Below are positions 10,561-23,225 of a DNA stretch of 64,000 nucleotides, piece after piece (position 1 is the first letter of the stretch; the number at the start of each line of letters is the position of its first letter). Origin of the DNA: Sternotherus odoratus (taxonomy: Eukaryota > Chordata > Testudines > Kinosternidae); contig JAVMKO010000020.1 of the NCBI GenBank assembly GCA_032164245.1, positions 7,157,206 through 7,221,205 of the forward strand, read 5' to 3'. Under the pieces are notes generated by a model, which saw nothing but the letters and a program-made list of their open reading frames with translations, was not told where the DNA came from and searched no databases. The position numbers and the translations under genes are program-made.

Positions 10561-10774
10561 AACCAATGCCTAGATCAAAAAAGGGTCAAGACACAAAGGG
10601 AATGGAGAATGTTGTTCCTAGGTGAATGCAAAGGACATTAGGAATTATTCAGAACGCTGTGCGCTGGTTATTAGAATTTCCCAGTTTCAGTATAAACTTG
10701 TGTGTAAAGCCGGAGTAAATCCATTGAAGTCAGTGGAGTTTACATGGGTGTAAAATTAGGGCAGGAAGGACTAG

Positions 10775-10965
10775 GTTGCTGGATTGAGACTCTGGAGATC
10801 TGGTTCAATTCCCCAGTCATGGACTTCCTGCCTGACTTCAAGCAAGTCACTTAATCGACCCCACGTCTCAGGTCCCCATGTGTAAGAAATGGGGATAATA
10901 CTTCCCTACCCCAAGGGAGGTTTATAAAACACTATTAATCCTTGTGAGGGGTTCAGCTGGAATTT
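10775..10965 (+). repeat. MIR SINE
   Basis: Plus-strand MIR with GGTTCAATTCCCCAGTC (degenerate B box), CAAGCAAGTCACTTAATC and AAATGGGGATAATACTTCCC. Old, diverged copy. Confidence 0.7.
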
Positions 10966-12021
10966 TGTAAGCCCCCAGAGATCTAGACAGTAGAGAATCC
11001 AGGCTGTGGTCTCAAAGGCTGGGGGACTCCAAGGTCAAATAAGGCACAATCCTGCCACGTGTTGGCAAGAAGGGTTGTGTTCCAAATGTGGGCCGTTACT
11101 AGGCTGTAATGTCTAGTCAAGGTGCAGCCCTGAATTGTGCAAATATTCATGCAAAATTTCAAATGCTACTTGAGCTCATTTTGTTTTAAAAGCAATTAGG
11201 CCTTCAGTGTAGCGGACAAGTGAGGCACTTCCTGATACTGCCAGGCAAGGCTATTGCAATGATTAATGGATAAAATACCTGCATGCCTGCGAGAAAGGGA
11301 GGTGTTTGTTAAAATCGATGTTGCTTTGGGTAAAATTATTTCCTGTAGAGATAAAAATGGCACAATCTTTGTGAAAGATAAGAGAGTGGCTCACAGGAGA
11401 CTGTCTGCTTCCGTGCATGTCTGCCTAACCATGTGTCATCTTTATTCTTTCTTTTCTGCTTTTGATTTTATTTTCTTCTGCTCTCATCCCTTAAAAAGAA
11501 AGAAAGAGAAAAAGAGAGAAAAGAAAGAAAAGTCCCACTATTCATCTCTCTTTTTGAATTGTTTGATTTCCTGAAAGCATGGTAGATCCCAGTCTGGAAG
11601 ATCCAGGAAACAGACACCGATGAAAGCGTTCACCCATGTGCTGAACATTAAGCATGTGTGTAGTGTCTTAGAAGTCAGTGGAACAACATGTGCTTGAATG
11701 CATTGCTAGATCAGAGCTTAAAGCCAAGAATGGGCTGAAATGTTGTCCTATCAGGCAGTTTCCTGAATAAGGGAATAAGTAGGGTATCTCTTATTTTAGC
11801 AGTACTAAGGTACCTATCAACCTGGTATTTAGGATCTTATGTGACATATACTTTGTACTTGGTTTGTTTCAAGCCTCAGTTCATTTTGAGGCAGGAGTGT
11901 TGAAAAGTCCAGAGTCAGGAATTGGATATCATTCTCACTACCCTACATTTCCCCTGTTGTGTCAGATGGGATATGGTATTTTATTTGCTTCCTTCCCTAA
12001 ACTACTGTATAGTGTATGCTG

Positions 12022-12803
12022 TGTGACAGACCCAGACCAGTTGGGTGCAGGAGTTGGTAGAAGGCAAATATACTGACCACTGGATGAATAGCTTTCTGTT
12101 CCCTGAGTGACCAGAGCAGGGGCTGCCTAGCACAATCAAGAACCTGCTAGAACCAAGTAAGACAGTCAAGCTAATTAAGACACCTAGAGCCAATTAAGAA
12201 CTTACTAGAATCAATTATGGTAGGCAGGACACCTGGTTTAAAAATGACCTCCCATTAGTTAGGGGAGGGCGTGCACGGAGCAGGAGGTGAGAAAATGTGC
12301 TGCTGGAGGACTGAGGAGTTACAAGCATGATCAGGCTTCGGGAGGAAGATCCTGTGGTGAGGATAAAGGTGGTGCTAGGGGAAGGCCATGGGGCATTATC
12401 CCAGGGAGTTGAAGCTGTCACGCAGCTGATACAGGAGACATTGTAGACAGCTGCTACCCACAGGGCCCTGGACTAGAACCTGATGTAGAGGGTGGGCCCG
12501 AGTTACCCCCATTGCCCCAGCTCCTGACTGGACACAGGAGGAGTTGACCTGGTCTTTGAGCAACATCAGAAGGAAGGGAAGGTCTAATTTAGAGAGGTAT
12601 CTGGCCTGTCCATGGGACAACAGAGACTGCAGAGATTGTTCTCCGTTTCCCCCAGGCTGGCTAGTGATGAGGTGAGCTGAGTAAATGGCAGGGTTGAGCC
12701 TCTAGCAGAAGCAGCCAAATTGAGGGCTTCCGTGAACCTCTGAGGTGAGCAAGTCTGCCAAAAAGTGTAGGACCCACCAAGGCAGAGGAGGAACTTTGTC
12801 ACA
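12022..12803 (+). mobile_element. solo LTR, ~782 bp (TGTGACA...TGTCACA)
   Basis: Starts TGTGACAGACCC and ends AACTTTGTCACA, so the termini are a perfect 7-bp inverted pair TGTGACA/TGTCACA. A TATA-like GGTTTAAAAATG lies near 12235 on the plus strand. Flanks GCTG and GCAG could be a 4-bp duplication with one change. Internal blocks such as CAGCTGCTACCCACAGGG resemble the LTR at 51023. No internal retroviral or gypsy region lies on either side, so it is a solo LTR. Superfamily (gypsy or ERV) is not decided by the sequence. Confidence 0.6.
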
Positions 12804-13170
12804 GCAGGTATGTTTGCTCCAGAGTTGGCTGCATTTTGGTGATGAGTAAGTTGATTCTTTAATACTTTTTTCAGGTAAGCTTCTTAGAAAAGTCACATGG
12901 AGGTTGTCTGAAAATCAATGTCCTCTCCAGGTTCTCTTGTATTACGTCATGCATTTGGGAATGGATATTGCTGGTCATGACCTCCTGCTTTCTACCTTAT
13001 TTGATATCTCATTCCACTTTCTCATATTACACTTGATTACAAAGTGAGGTTGCAAAGCAGAAAAGGAAAGAAATAAAAAACCCACAGGTTTTGTCTATGA
13101 GTCAAGCTAATCAACCTAGGCAGGATTTGAACTGGTGACTTAGATCTTGGGAAAACACATCATAGTAGAA

Positions 13171-13366
13171 AAAATGACAGAGTCCTGTGGCACCTTATAG
13201 ACTAAGACGAATTTGACTTGCCTCTGGATATTTCCACTGCATGCATCCGACGAAGTGGGTATTCACCCACAAAAGCTTATTCTCCAATATGTCTGTTAGT
13301 CTATAAGGTGCCACAGGACTCTCTGTCACTTTTGCAGATCCAGACTAACACGGCTACCCCTCTGAT
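13171..13366. mobile_element. inverted pair of Penelope 3' ends
   Basis: 13175-13205 is the PLE terminal block in one orientation. 13212-13366 is the opposite orientation, running from CCTCTGGATATTTCCACTGC through CCGACGAAGTGGG and the terminal block to ACACGGCTACCCCTCTGA. The arms at 13175-13205 and 13297-13329 are near-perfect inverted copies (about 31 nt, one 2-nt indel). Inverted partial copies at insertion ends are known for Penelope-like elements. The hammerhead-like core here (13247-13274, plus strand) has stem II GTGGGT/ACCCAC, but the conserved GAAA is AAAA. Confidence 0.75.
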
Positions 13367-13764
13367 ACTTGATACCATGTAAGGTAGAAAAAATGTTAAA
13401 TTACCACTTTGTAGTGACCATGATTTTAAACAAAACTTCACACCTAGTGTAAATAGAGACCAGTCAGGTTGAAAAATGTTTCTTCTGGTCATGATCCCAC
13501 CAGCTGTCATTAACCATAGCTAGCTAATACCTTTTTAAACATGACTGGCCTTGTCCACACTAAAGCAAAAACCTGTTTATCATGTTAATGATAGTTCAAA
13601 GCATTTTCTTATGTGATATGTTTTCCCAAGGTTGATATGACTACTGAAATAAAATTCACTATAACCAACTGTAATAACAATCTCAGCTCTTGGGTACTCC
13701 CTCTCAACCATAGATCTGGAAGAGATCTAAAAAGGAAGGTAAGCATCATTCTCTCTTTCTCTGG

Positions 13765-13900
13765 AGGTAGGATAAGTGAAGCTCTGAGAGGGATAGTGGC
13801 TTGTCCAACATCACGCGGCCGGTGGAATGGAAGAGTTTAGGATAGAACCCCCATCGTCGGACTCCCAGTCCGGTTCTCTCTGCTGCATCACGCTGGCTCC
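13765..13900 (-). repeat. MIR-type SINE fragment
   Basis: Reverse-complement MIR features on the plus strand: AAGTGAAGCTCTGAGAGGG, GGCTTGTCCAACATCACGC and AGAACCCCCATCGTCGGAC. Confidence 0.55.
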
Positions 13901-13909
13901 TGTTCTCAA

Positions 13910-16900
13910 ACATCTGAGCCCTTCCTGTCATTTGATATGGACAGGAAGAGATCTGTATTTTTTTAAAGTATCTCAGAATATTAAGTTGACACATGCAGTA
14001 GAAATTCCACAGGTTTACTACATATCATGCTGATGGGCACATGTACATATGATAAAAACTTACCAGTAACTCCAATTATAATTATGTAAAACATACCTCT
14101 TGAATTACTGCAATAAAGAAGAGAGACAGTAAGTATTATCCTTTCTGCCCTTTAGGCAGTGTCTTCAGACCATCAATCTGTTTTACTGACCATAGGTTCT
14201 TACTCCATCAAGTGTCTATATTTGCAGTAGAGCGATAAATCTGTCAGTGGTTATAGTTCAGGTCCCCACCTACAGTGGCAGTAATTAGCTTTTATGTTAG
14301 ACAAGTCTCAAGGATAGTGCCATAATGGGGTTCTGGAGAGCAGTTGAGAGACTACGGAGCAAAGTGGGACATGATCTGGCTGATATTTTCTATGTTGATA
14401 AATCTCTCTGTGTCGTTTGACCCACTGGTGATAGATGGGCGAGAAATAAGAACATAACCTCTTTGACTTTGGAATTGAAAGTCGTTTTCTTTTCTGGTCT
14501 CTTTTTTTGCTTCAGGATTTGTTAGGCGACACCCTCATTGAGAGATGTATCTCAAATGTGAAATTCAAGGTAATTTGAATCCCACCCCCCATTTGAATTG
14601 GCCCCTTAGTTCCCCTACCATTCCAAAAGCACTCTTGTAACAACATTTGTGTTGCAGATGTAGTAATGGCATCCAAACCAAACCCTGCCCTCCATGTATT
14701 GATATGATAATATCAGTCATGACAACAAAAATGTTGCAAGGGCTATTAAATCTCATGCTTTTGGGCTTAAGCCAATCTCCACTATTAGCGATCAGGTGAG
14801 ACCTATTGCGGATGGGGAGGGGGAGCAGATTGTCTGACATCAGCCAACTCTGTGGTTCTTGTGTCTGGGTCTGCCACTGTCAGAGCTGATCCAAAAATAT
14901 AATTGTCAATTAAGGGCATGGTTATTTTTGCTGACATTGCTCTACTAGTAAAAGCCCTGCTATAAAGGCATTCAGACCAGTAGAATTGTGCCTGATAATG
15001 GCATAACTTATTTCAGTTCAGTCATACTGGTATAAGCACTTTTATATCTGTATAATTGTGTTGACCCTAGAGCAGACATGCCAAACCTGTGAAAAAAACC
15101 CACAGAAATTGGACTTGTTTTTGGCTGAATTGTTTGTTGGCTAGTTTTTGGCTTGTAGCTTGTTTGCTGCTGCTTTTTTTTTTTTATCGGCTCCAGGCAA
15201 GCAGGAGCGAGGGGGAGAGAGAGTCTGGGGTGCACAGTGATTGCATGCCAGGGGTGGGGGGGAGGAGAAGGGGATATCTAATCACATAGGGTGTTGGGAG
15301 TCCTGCTAATTTGGGAATCTTCTTTTTCTCCCTGTTTTAAATGTTTACAGTGACAAAACCACATCTGTACGCTGTAGCCATTCCAAATGGAAGTCACAAA
15401 ACTCTGCAAGCAGGAAATTCAGTTCTCTCCAGTGAGGCACCTGTGTCGTCCGTCTCCTTGCCTCCAGGTGTAATTTTAAGAAAGAAACTTGGTCCAATCC
15501 ATTTTAAAAATCTCTCTGGGGCAAAAAAATATTTCAATGGAAAAATACTTTTCCTTGTCCACAGTGTTTGGTTCACGATAATTAACATGAATAATGCAGG
15601 ACAGTTTCATAGTTATTATATTAGAGAGCTTAGCTGGCTCATAACTGCCCCCGTGACATAGCTAGAATGTAAATTACTTGGATAGAAGGAGGATGGAGCT
15701 GGTTTGATTAAAACGTTATACATATTTTGAATTAAAAATATTCAAGGTCCTGCAAGATGACCTTAACACTATTTATTTCTCCCCCTCCCAAAGAAATTTG
15801 CATGATAGTTCCTGTATCATCTTTTTATTTTTTTCCTTCCTTCCTCTGGACCGATGGGACCCTGCTCTGTCTGTCTCTGTCTTTACATATATAAAAGCAA
15901 CGTGACTTACTGAGTTCCTTGTCTGAGTTTAAGTGGAGTTAAATAAGGAAGGGCTGTTTTGTCAGCCTGCTCTTTCAGAAGCAGGTTTCTCCTTTCATTA
16001 ATACAAGGATTATTGATCTCAGACTTGCATTGACAACAAACAGACAGTAAGAGCTTGATTTCCTATTTATACCAAGGCTCCCGTATTCCATGCTGGCAGT
16101 GCAAAGGGACCACTTCCTCCTCCTTTTAGTCTGCCAGAGCAGTGTAAAGTGACCGTGTGTAAATGTAAATGAGAGTTAGGCACTATTTACTTAGTTAAAT
16201 TTATTGCAGACTTCTAATTATTGCTTGAGAACTAGGCTCCCAACTCCCATTTTCTTTCAGTGGGCTTTGGCCACCTGATTCGCTTTGGCTCCCAGAAGAG
16301 CCTTGTCAGGAGTTTCACTGCCCAAGGAGTCAGGCAAATATCTTGTTTTACTTTGTGGCTTGGTCTACACTAACAATGGCGTCAGGCAGGCCATTCGTTT
16401 GGTTTTAAGCTGGACTGTCCTGTTTATCTCTGGTTTGTCCCCCGTCTGGTACTCATGTAAAACTGCATGTGGTTTTGTCTGGTACAGGGCATGGAAGATG
16501 TCCTTTTACAGAGTGTACCGCCCCACCCCGATTGGTGTGGGGCCAGGCAAGTGGGGGTGGAGACAGCCAGGGTCCATGTCTTGTGTTTTGGAGATGTGTT
16601 GGTGTTCACTTTACTCTAGGTGTCAACAGTAAAGTTGAAGTAGAGCTTCAAGTGTATCTGTGGACTACCATCCACCTTTAATGCTTCATCGCTGAGTAGG
16701 TCACAGGTAGGGAGGACTGAACGTGGAACCTCTCATTCTAAATCACTAGAGGGAGACAGAGCCATATTGTGTTAGCATTATGTTAATCTAATTGTGTTAA
16801 TCTAATTCCAGGAGCATCTATTTTTCCTATCTCCTAACACAAGAACAAAGGGGCATTCAATTAAACTGAAAGGTTGCAAATCCAAAACCGATAAAAGCTC

Positions 16901-16990
16901 AGTCAGTTTTGCTGACAGAACCAGTAATAAGCGAGGATGCATGAAAAAAGAACCCAGCTTAACTCTCAGATCCCAAAGGAAGTTGGCATG
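13910..16990. other. no recognised gene; simple-sequence and short repeat traces only
   Basis: About 3 kb with scattered short open frames on both strands, none with recognisable protein content. A T-run lies at 15174-15185. A MITE-like fragment with TGGCTTGGTCTACACTAAC lies near 16356. Nothing else is supported. Confidence 0.4.
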
Positions 16991-17099
16991 GCTTCCAGTC
17001 AGTGGGCAAAACAATCTTTTACATCTGTAAACTGAGCACACTTGATCTGGAAATCAGTGACTCACAATAAATAAACTGTCCCACAGTTGTTTGTAAGCA

Positions 17100-17220
17100 A
17101 TATAGGGCAGGGACTCTTTTTTTGGTTGCTGTTTGTACAGTGCCTAGCACAATTGGATCCTGGTCCATTACTAGGGCTTCTAGCCAGTACGGTAATACAG
17201 GTAATAAATCCTAATAATTG
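17100..17220 (+). repeat. MIR 3'-end fragment
   Basis: Carries CAGGGACTCTTTTTTTGG, GTTTGTACAGTGCCTAGCAC and GGTAATAAATCC, the 3' part of a reptilian MIR-type SINE. Confidence 0.5.
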
Positions 17221-18059
17221 GTTTAGCTATTAGGGCAAGTAGTTGTTCTTCACAGAATCTCTATTTTCTAGTCAAATCCACCTGACTTGCTTAAATTTCT
17301 GCCCCATTTGTCAGAAGCTCTGCAGACCTTTCAGCAAACCTGGCTGGAGTTTCTGTTTGTCACAATTCTCCCAAGTCAGGTGATTTTCTATCACACTTTT
17401 GGTTTGGTTGTGTACAGCTCCTGCCACATGGCTAGCACAATTCATTCCTACCCTCCCCCCATATTGGTGTATGTGGTAGCTCATCTTCCTCTGTATTAAA
17501 CTCTAAGTTCTGCTGTACTATGAGGGGCACAGACATGCCTGATAAAGTTCTTCCAAGAGTCGTTATTCTAAGGCAGCAAGACTTATCCTTTGTCTTCCTA
17601 TCCTCCATCATTCATTAATGACATATGCTTTCCTTGTGACCCTTTTCTTTCTTCCTTTCTCCATTTTTTATGACACCTGGAGAGGTGTGCGATAAGGACT
17701 TGTCAAAGTCGTCATTAATCCACATTTAACTGCAGGGATACTGTTTTAGCTATCTATTAATCTCGGAGTGTGCCAAAGTCTGTCTATCTGGCGACATTCA
17801 TTCTCATTATTTATTATTCCTCAAGCCACCAATGCACAGCACTAGTACTATCTCTGTTCTTTACCTGTTCTGTTTTTTGGGGGACAAATTAGAAGTGATT
17901 CTTCTTGAACATTTTCTTAGCACTTCCTCTGTCAAAAGTCGCAAGGCCTAAGGACCAGGTCTACGAAGATATTGAGGCACTTTCTATGGTCCTTAGGGGC
18001 CTAAATGCCTTCTAGGATTTAGACCTAAATATCTCCTGTGGTGAAAAAGCAAGGGAACT

Positions 18060-18360
18060 ATTGTGGCTAAGATGATTCTGGACTGATACAATGGAAATCT
18101 GGGTTCAATACTTGGCTGTGCAATAGATGTCTAATGTGACCTTGGGCAAGTCGGTCTCTGTGTGCATCTCTTCCTCGCTTAAGAAATAGGTGTAGTACTT
18201 TCCTTTCTCCCATCTTTTGTCTGTTTTGTCCATTTTGATTGTGAACTCTTTGGGACAAAGACTCTCTCTTCTAATTCAGAGAATATAAATCCTGAAGGGA
18301 CTAATGTGATCATCTCACCTCTTGTATATTGATAGTACAGCCCCTAGCACAATGTGTCCG
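18060..18360 (+). repeat. MIR SINE, near full length
   Basis: CTGGGTTCAATACTTGGCTG, then TGTGACCTTGGGCAAGTC (MIR core), then TGTGAACTCTTTGGGAC and TAGTACAGCCCCTAGCAC at the 3' side. Diverged but colinear. Confidence 0.65.
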
Positions 18361-19084
18361 CTCTCTTGGTTGGCGCCTTTAAACACGACTGTAATACAAA
18401 TACACAACGCCAACAAGGGCACCCAATGGGTCACCAGCGCATTTGGGGATGGCAGCCACGTCTACTGTGCAAATAGCTAGGCTACACTACCACCCTGTGT
18501 GTAGACCTAAGGCCTCCCGCTGCTTTCAATTACGCTGTTATCTGAAAGCGGCTAAGCGAACGTTAATTCCTTTTTGGTCTTCGTTGTCACAGCAGTACTT
18601 GCAGTGAACTCGGCTTTTCGTTATTCTCCGGGATGTCATCTGTAATTCCATCAGAATTTCATTACGCTCTGGAATTAATTTCTTCGTTTATGTGCCGTTG
18701 TTGTTGTTGTTCTGATCTGTGCCTCTGGGACATAGTTTTGTTTTCAGTACCAGCAGATGCAGAAGCCGAGCTGTTCTCGCTGACGATTGGTGAAGGTCTC
18801 TCATAAGAAGTGAGCAGCTTTTTAGGGACTGTACATAAACTTTGAGCCCCAAGTACTATAATATTCAGGTGCTCGTTACTTGCACTGGGAATTATGGTGA
18901 GTGCACTACTGCTGGAGTAATTGAGTTTGCCCCAAGGTGAGCTGCTCTGTTCAGCGGTGAAAATGACAGGTTTCTTGGCAAAATGGTGAATAACTTGCCA
19001 CCCTCTCCCCTATCTTATTAATTAAGTTGGTTTAAGACTGCTGAGAATAGAGAGAATGTCAGCCTGAGCTGGGAAGGGTCAATG

Positions 19085-19262
19085 GGTAGGAAACCAACCT
19101 TGGACTGGGGAGATGAGGTTCAGTTTCCTGCTCTGCACAGACTTCCTGCGTGGCCTTTAGCCAGTCACCTCACTTCTCTGTGCCTCAGTTTCCCATGGAT
19201 AAAATGGGGGATGATAGCACTGCTCTAGCTCACAGGGATGATTTGAGGAGAATAATAAAAAT
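19085..19262 (+). repeat. MIR SINE
   Basis: GAGATGAGGTTCAGTTTCC, CTCTGTGCCTCAGTTTCCC and GATAAAATGGGGGATGATAGC in MIR order, directly upstream of a Tigger-like MITE. Confidence 0.75.
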
Positions 19263-19263
19263 A

Positions 19264-19562
19264 CAGTAGACTCTTGATTATCCAGGATGATAGGAAAAAA
19301 ATTAATCCTGGTTAATAAAATCCCAGATAATCACCATCCATAGGAAATATGGGGGGAGGGTGTTGGTTCACCAGCCACCTGCGCCGGAGGGAGGAGGTGT
19401 TGGTTCACTGTCTGCCCTGAGCCGTGGTGGGCTTTTTTGTGTGTGTGCTTGGGGCAGCAACAAAGCCAGAACCGACCCTGTTAGTTATGCATATATTTTT
19501 TTTTGACATCCTAGTTAATCCACATCCTGGTTAACCCAGTCCTGGATAATAAAGAGTCTACA
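19264..19562. mobile_element. Tc1/mariner (Tigger-like) MITE, 299 bp
   Basis: The left terminus CAGTAGACTCTTGATTATCC and the right terminus ending in GGATAATAAAGAGTCTACA are inverted repeats over about 22 bp with few mismatches. The flanks are TA on both sides (19262-19263 and 19563-19564), as expected for Tc1/mariner. The interior is non-coding with a direct repeat of GTGTTGGTTCAC. No transposase. Confidence 0.7.
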
Positions 19563-19565
19563 TAC

Positions 19566-19790
19566 CCAACGTTTTTATATAGTGCTTTTCGTCATAGACT
19601 TCAAAGCATTTTACAAAGAAAGTAAGTATCATTATCCCCATTTTAAGAGATGGAGAACCTGCGGTACAGAGCAGTGAAGTGACTTGACCAAGGTCACCCA
19701 GCAGGCTGGTAGCGGAGTGGGGGATAGAATCCAGTTTACCTGAGTCCCACTCTGCTGCTTTATCCACTAGGCTACACTGCCTCTCACATT
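19566..19790 (-). repeat. MIR SINE
   Basis: Reverse-complement MIR: CATTATCCCCATTTTAAGAG, GTGACTTGACCAAGGTCACC, then GATAGAATCCAGTTTACC and a terminal tRNA-like part ending near CACTGCCTCTC. Confidence 0.75.
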
Positions 19791-19799
19791 AAAGTGTGA

Positions 19800-21280
19800 G
19801 GTGCTCAAATACTGCAGTAAAGGGTACCATATCACTACCTTAAATCGAACCAGCTGCTGTCCTACTTCATGACTCTCTTTATAATTCCAGTTACTTCAAG
19901 CCCATAGATCTCACACAGCCATCCACAAGTCACCATAGTTCACCGCCCCGCTGTTCTGAAAACCAGTGAATAGATGGTTCACCCAATTCAGATTTCAAAA
20001 CTTATTTTTGGTACCAGTCCAATCAACTGTCCTGCCCTCAAGGGGTTATTTTAAAACTATAATGAACTGGCTAGTGTATCTGTTCCTCGCTGCCCTCTAG
20101 TGGATGGGATCAGAACTGCTCAAATGTGTGTCACAGACCCACCCTACTGCAAACAACTGAAGGAGATTCACTGTTAACTGAAGTGGCAAGGGCCTCTAGT
20201 TTTGCTGTTATTCCCCCTACTATCTTCCACTTGGTCGGTTTATCAAAAATGTTGTGAACTGAAACTTGAGTACAGTTACTTCAGGGAATCACACGTGATG
20301 AAAGGGAATAGGTAGATAGGTGTGCATTAATACCAGGAATGAGATCCCAGAAGCACTGATTCTGTTTTCTGCTTCAGCCACATCACCATGTTGCCTCTCT
20401 ATTCACGTTCAGCAGAGGCTGTTCTCCAGCCATTGGCTGTGCATTTCTATAATGCGTTGTTTGAAGGCAAATTATCTGAGGACCAACCCTATTGCTCAAA
20501 ACAGATCAGGAGCAAGCATGAAACATGAACTGGATGTGTCAGTAGCAGCAGAGCTGTTAGTAGGTTTTAAGCAAATGAGACTACATGACCTGGTGGCTCA
20601 ATTACTTAAAACATCATCAGCACTTTCTACACTTTTTCCAATTTATCTGTAATCAGGTTATTTGCAATCCAGTTTTATGGCAGGGTTCTAAAAGTCTGTC
20701 CAGTTATTTGACCCAGCTGGTTAGGACTCACTGAGGGAATGTTCAGTGTGCATAGATGTATCATGTATATTTTGAGGCAAATTGACTTCTGTTCTCCTTT
20801 GTTCAGCTCACTTTCACTTAAAAGCCTTTTATTTTCTTTGAGGGTGAGGGGCAGAAATCCGTTTCAATTGTTTGTTTCAGATTCACTTTCCTTCCCAGCA
20901 CAAATGGAAGGGTTTGGGCATGAATAATGTATCTTCCGAACTGATGCTGTTGCTGCAGCTAATGAGAAGGAATAAGACTAAGTTGGGTCTCAAGAGCTGC
21001 CATTAAATATCCTTGCTTGGCAAGGTCTTATCTTCCAAGCATAAAAAAATGGCAACTTGCAAAGATCGTTTGTAGAATGAAGGCTGCTGAAGATGGCAAT
21101 TAGTTCTGTTCAGTTGTAACATGGATACTTTTAAAAAGTAGTTTGCCTTCAGAAATTATTTATAGGAAACCTATATATTTGCAGGATAAGTGTCTCCCTA
21201 GCGGATAGAATAGTGAATAGTACATTTTACATAGGGATGCTCCGGCACCTAATACAGGGGTTAGGTATGTGAAGGGGACC
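19800..21280. other. no recognised feature
   Basis: Mid-GC sequence with short open frames that have no recognisable protein content. No clear repeat boundaries seen. Confidence 0.4.
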
Positions 21281-21282
21281 AA

Positions 21283-21405
21283 AACACGGGGATGAATTTA
21301 ATCCATGCAGTTCATTTCAACCAAATGTAACTCTTTGGGTAAATACATTATGTCCCCTGCTAGTGGCTGCTCAGCACCGAAGATAAGAGTTTGTTCTTTC
21401 AGCAT
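21283..21405. repeat. unclassified dispersed repeat, copy 1
   Basis: Resembles 23095-23225. Shared order of blocks: AATCCATGCAGTTCATTTCA, CAAATGTAACTCT, a TCATGTCCCTC-like block, then a TGTTCTTT/TGCTCTTT block. Family not recognised. Confidence 0.5.
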
Positions 21406-21529
21406 CTAAAGGAATTCCTCCTTTCGTTCAAGAGGCTTAATGCTCTGTGTTCAAATCCTGCTGGTAGCTCATAGTGGGGGGAGTCCTTTCACAAAGATTT
21501 CAAAGTGCATTGACTAACATTGTCTGACA

Positions 21530-21700
21530 ATATTTGAGTAAAGTATTTTTTATTGTACATTATTTTGTGGATGGGTAAACTGAGGCCCAATTGGGTCAAA
21601 CGGCTAGCTTGAAATTCTAGTGCATTAATGACAGAAATAAAATCTAGGTCTCCTCTTCCCCGGTCCACTGATCGGACTGTTGAGCCATACTGTCTCATTA
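21530..21700 (-). repeat. MIR-type SINE fragment
   Basis: Reverse-complement MIR blocks: GGGTAAACTGAGGCCCAATT, GGTCAAACGGCTAGCTTG and AAAATCTAGGTCTCCTCTTC. Confidence 0.55.
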
Positions 21701-22374
21701 CTTTCTAAAGCATTATGTTTCAGTCTGTGGCTTTTCAGTGTTGCTAGCTGACTTGTGTGGTATGCACAATAAATAAGTTAATCATTGCGAAAGCTCTTCC
21801 TAATTGAAGTCTGTGCCGGAAATCCTGCAAGCACACACAAAATATGTCAGCTTGTATAATGAAATCAAAATGTTTGTGATGGCATTTGGTTTCCCAGTTA
21901 CCAATCGATTGGGTTGTGTCTAACAGATTGGCTGTTTATGTATGGAGGAGTTGGATCCCAGGCTGAATCCACTAAACAAATTACACTAAAGAGACACTGA
22001 AGGCCAGAATTTCATGTATCATAAAACAGTGGTGTTCCACATTATTGCCTTCAAACCGAGGAGAGCCTTTCCTCCAGATAATGAATGATTAGTAAAATAT
22101 TTTAAGTCCAGAATTCATACTGGGTAATTTACCATAATTATAAAGACTCCTTATGTAGGTAGGTTTAATGAATAAAAGGGTATAATTGAGTATATGGCAA
22201 TAGCAGAACAACATGCTGAGCTAGGATTTGTACATGTCACATCAGTCAATCAGTCCTGAAATCAGCACTGTTCATTTAAGTCCCATGATCTTTTTCTTTG
22301 GAACAATTCTTTGGGGACTTGCTTTGGCTGAATTTTTAGTGCTGCTGAGAAGTACTTGATTGATGGTTCTGAAT

Positions 22375-22570
22375 AATATTAATAATGTACGTTGCATTTT
22401 TTCCACTTGATCTCAGAGCACTTTACAACACGTGGCGAGTATTAGCATCTCCATTCTACAGATGGGAAAACTATAACTTGGAGAGGTTACACAGAGAGCC
22501 AGTAGAAAAGCTGGGTATATAATCCAGGTCTCTTTAGTGCTAGTTTAATGCTTTATCATCTGTACTAGTC
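22375..22570 (-). repeat. MIR SINE
   Basis: GAGCACTTTACAACACG, CCATTCTACAGATGGGAAAAC and GGTTACACAGAGAGCCAGTA in reverse MIR order. Confidence 0.65.
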
Positions 22571-23094
22571 CAGTTTTTGTGTCCCTCTAGACAGACAGCA
22601 TAGTCTACGCATAGTTCATACAAGGGACTGGGAGACCAGAATCCTTATCCCAGCTATGCTGCTGACTGCCAAAATCACCTAACTTCTGCCAGCTGCAGTG
22701 AAGAGCATGATAAGAAAACCCAAGTAGCTGGATAGAAAGATAGTCCATTAATCTGTAGAGTACGATCAGTGTATTAATCTACAGTTTCTGTGTAAGCTAT
22801 GGCCCACCAATTTGTTTTAGACTTAACCCAGAGAGAATACGTGAGGAATTCACCCTCTCTGTCCAGTCAGACTTCTGCTAAGTGTCAAGCAGGTTGTGCC
22901 CGGAGAATCCTTGCTGAACTCAACCCCCCATCTCCTTTCCTGTAGGTCCCCCCCGCAGATTTGGCATGACGTTTGTTTTCAGTTTGTAAGATACAAGCCT
23001 AGTTTCTTTTTTTTAGACACACATTTTAAGCAACAACACATTTAGCGGCCAAGAGGGATTCCCCGGGATTTAACATGGATCCAAGGAGGGCAGG

Positions 23095-23225
23095 TGGCCC
23101 AAGGCACTGGTGTAAATTTCATCCATACAGCTCATTTCAACTAAATGTAACATTCTGGCTCAGTGTTTCATGTCCCTCTCCGGTGGTTGATCCACGTGGA
23201 AAACAAGAGCATGCTCTTTATGACT
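23095..23225. repeat. unclassified dispersed repeat, copy 2
   Basis: Partner of 21283-21405: TTTCATCCATACAGCTCATT, CAACTAAATGTAACATTCTG, CATGTCCCTCTCCGGTGG and GAGCATGCTCTTTATG occur in the same order. Diverged by many substitutions. Confidence 0.5.

Noticed and set aside
11266..11574. 102-codon open frame as a possible small gene
   Set aside because: Ends in a Lys/Glu-rich stretch from an A/G simple repeat; no start context, splice pattern or homology recognised.
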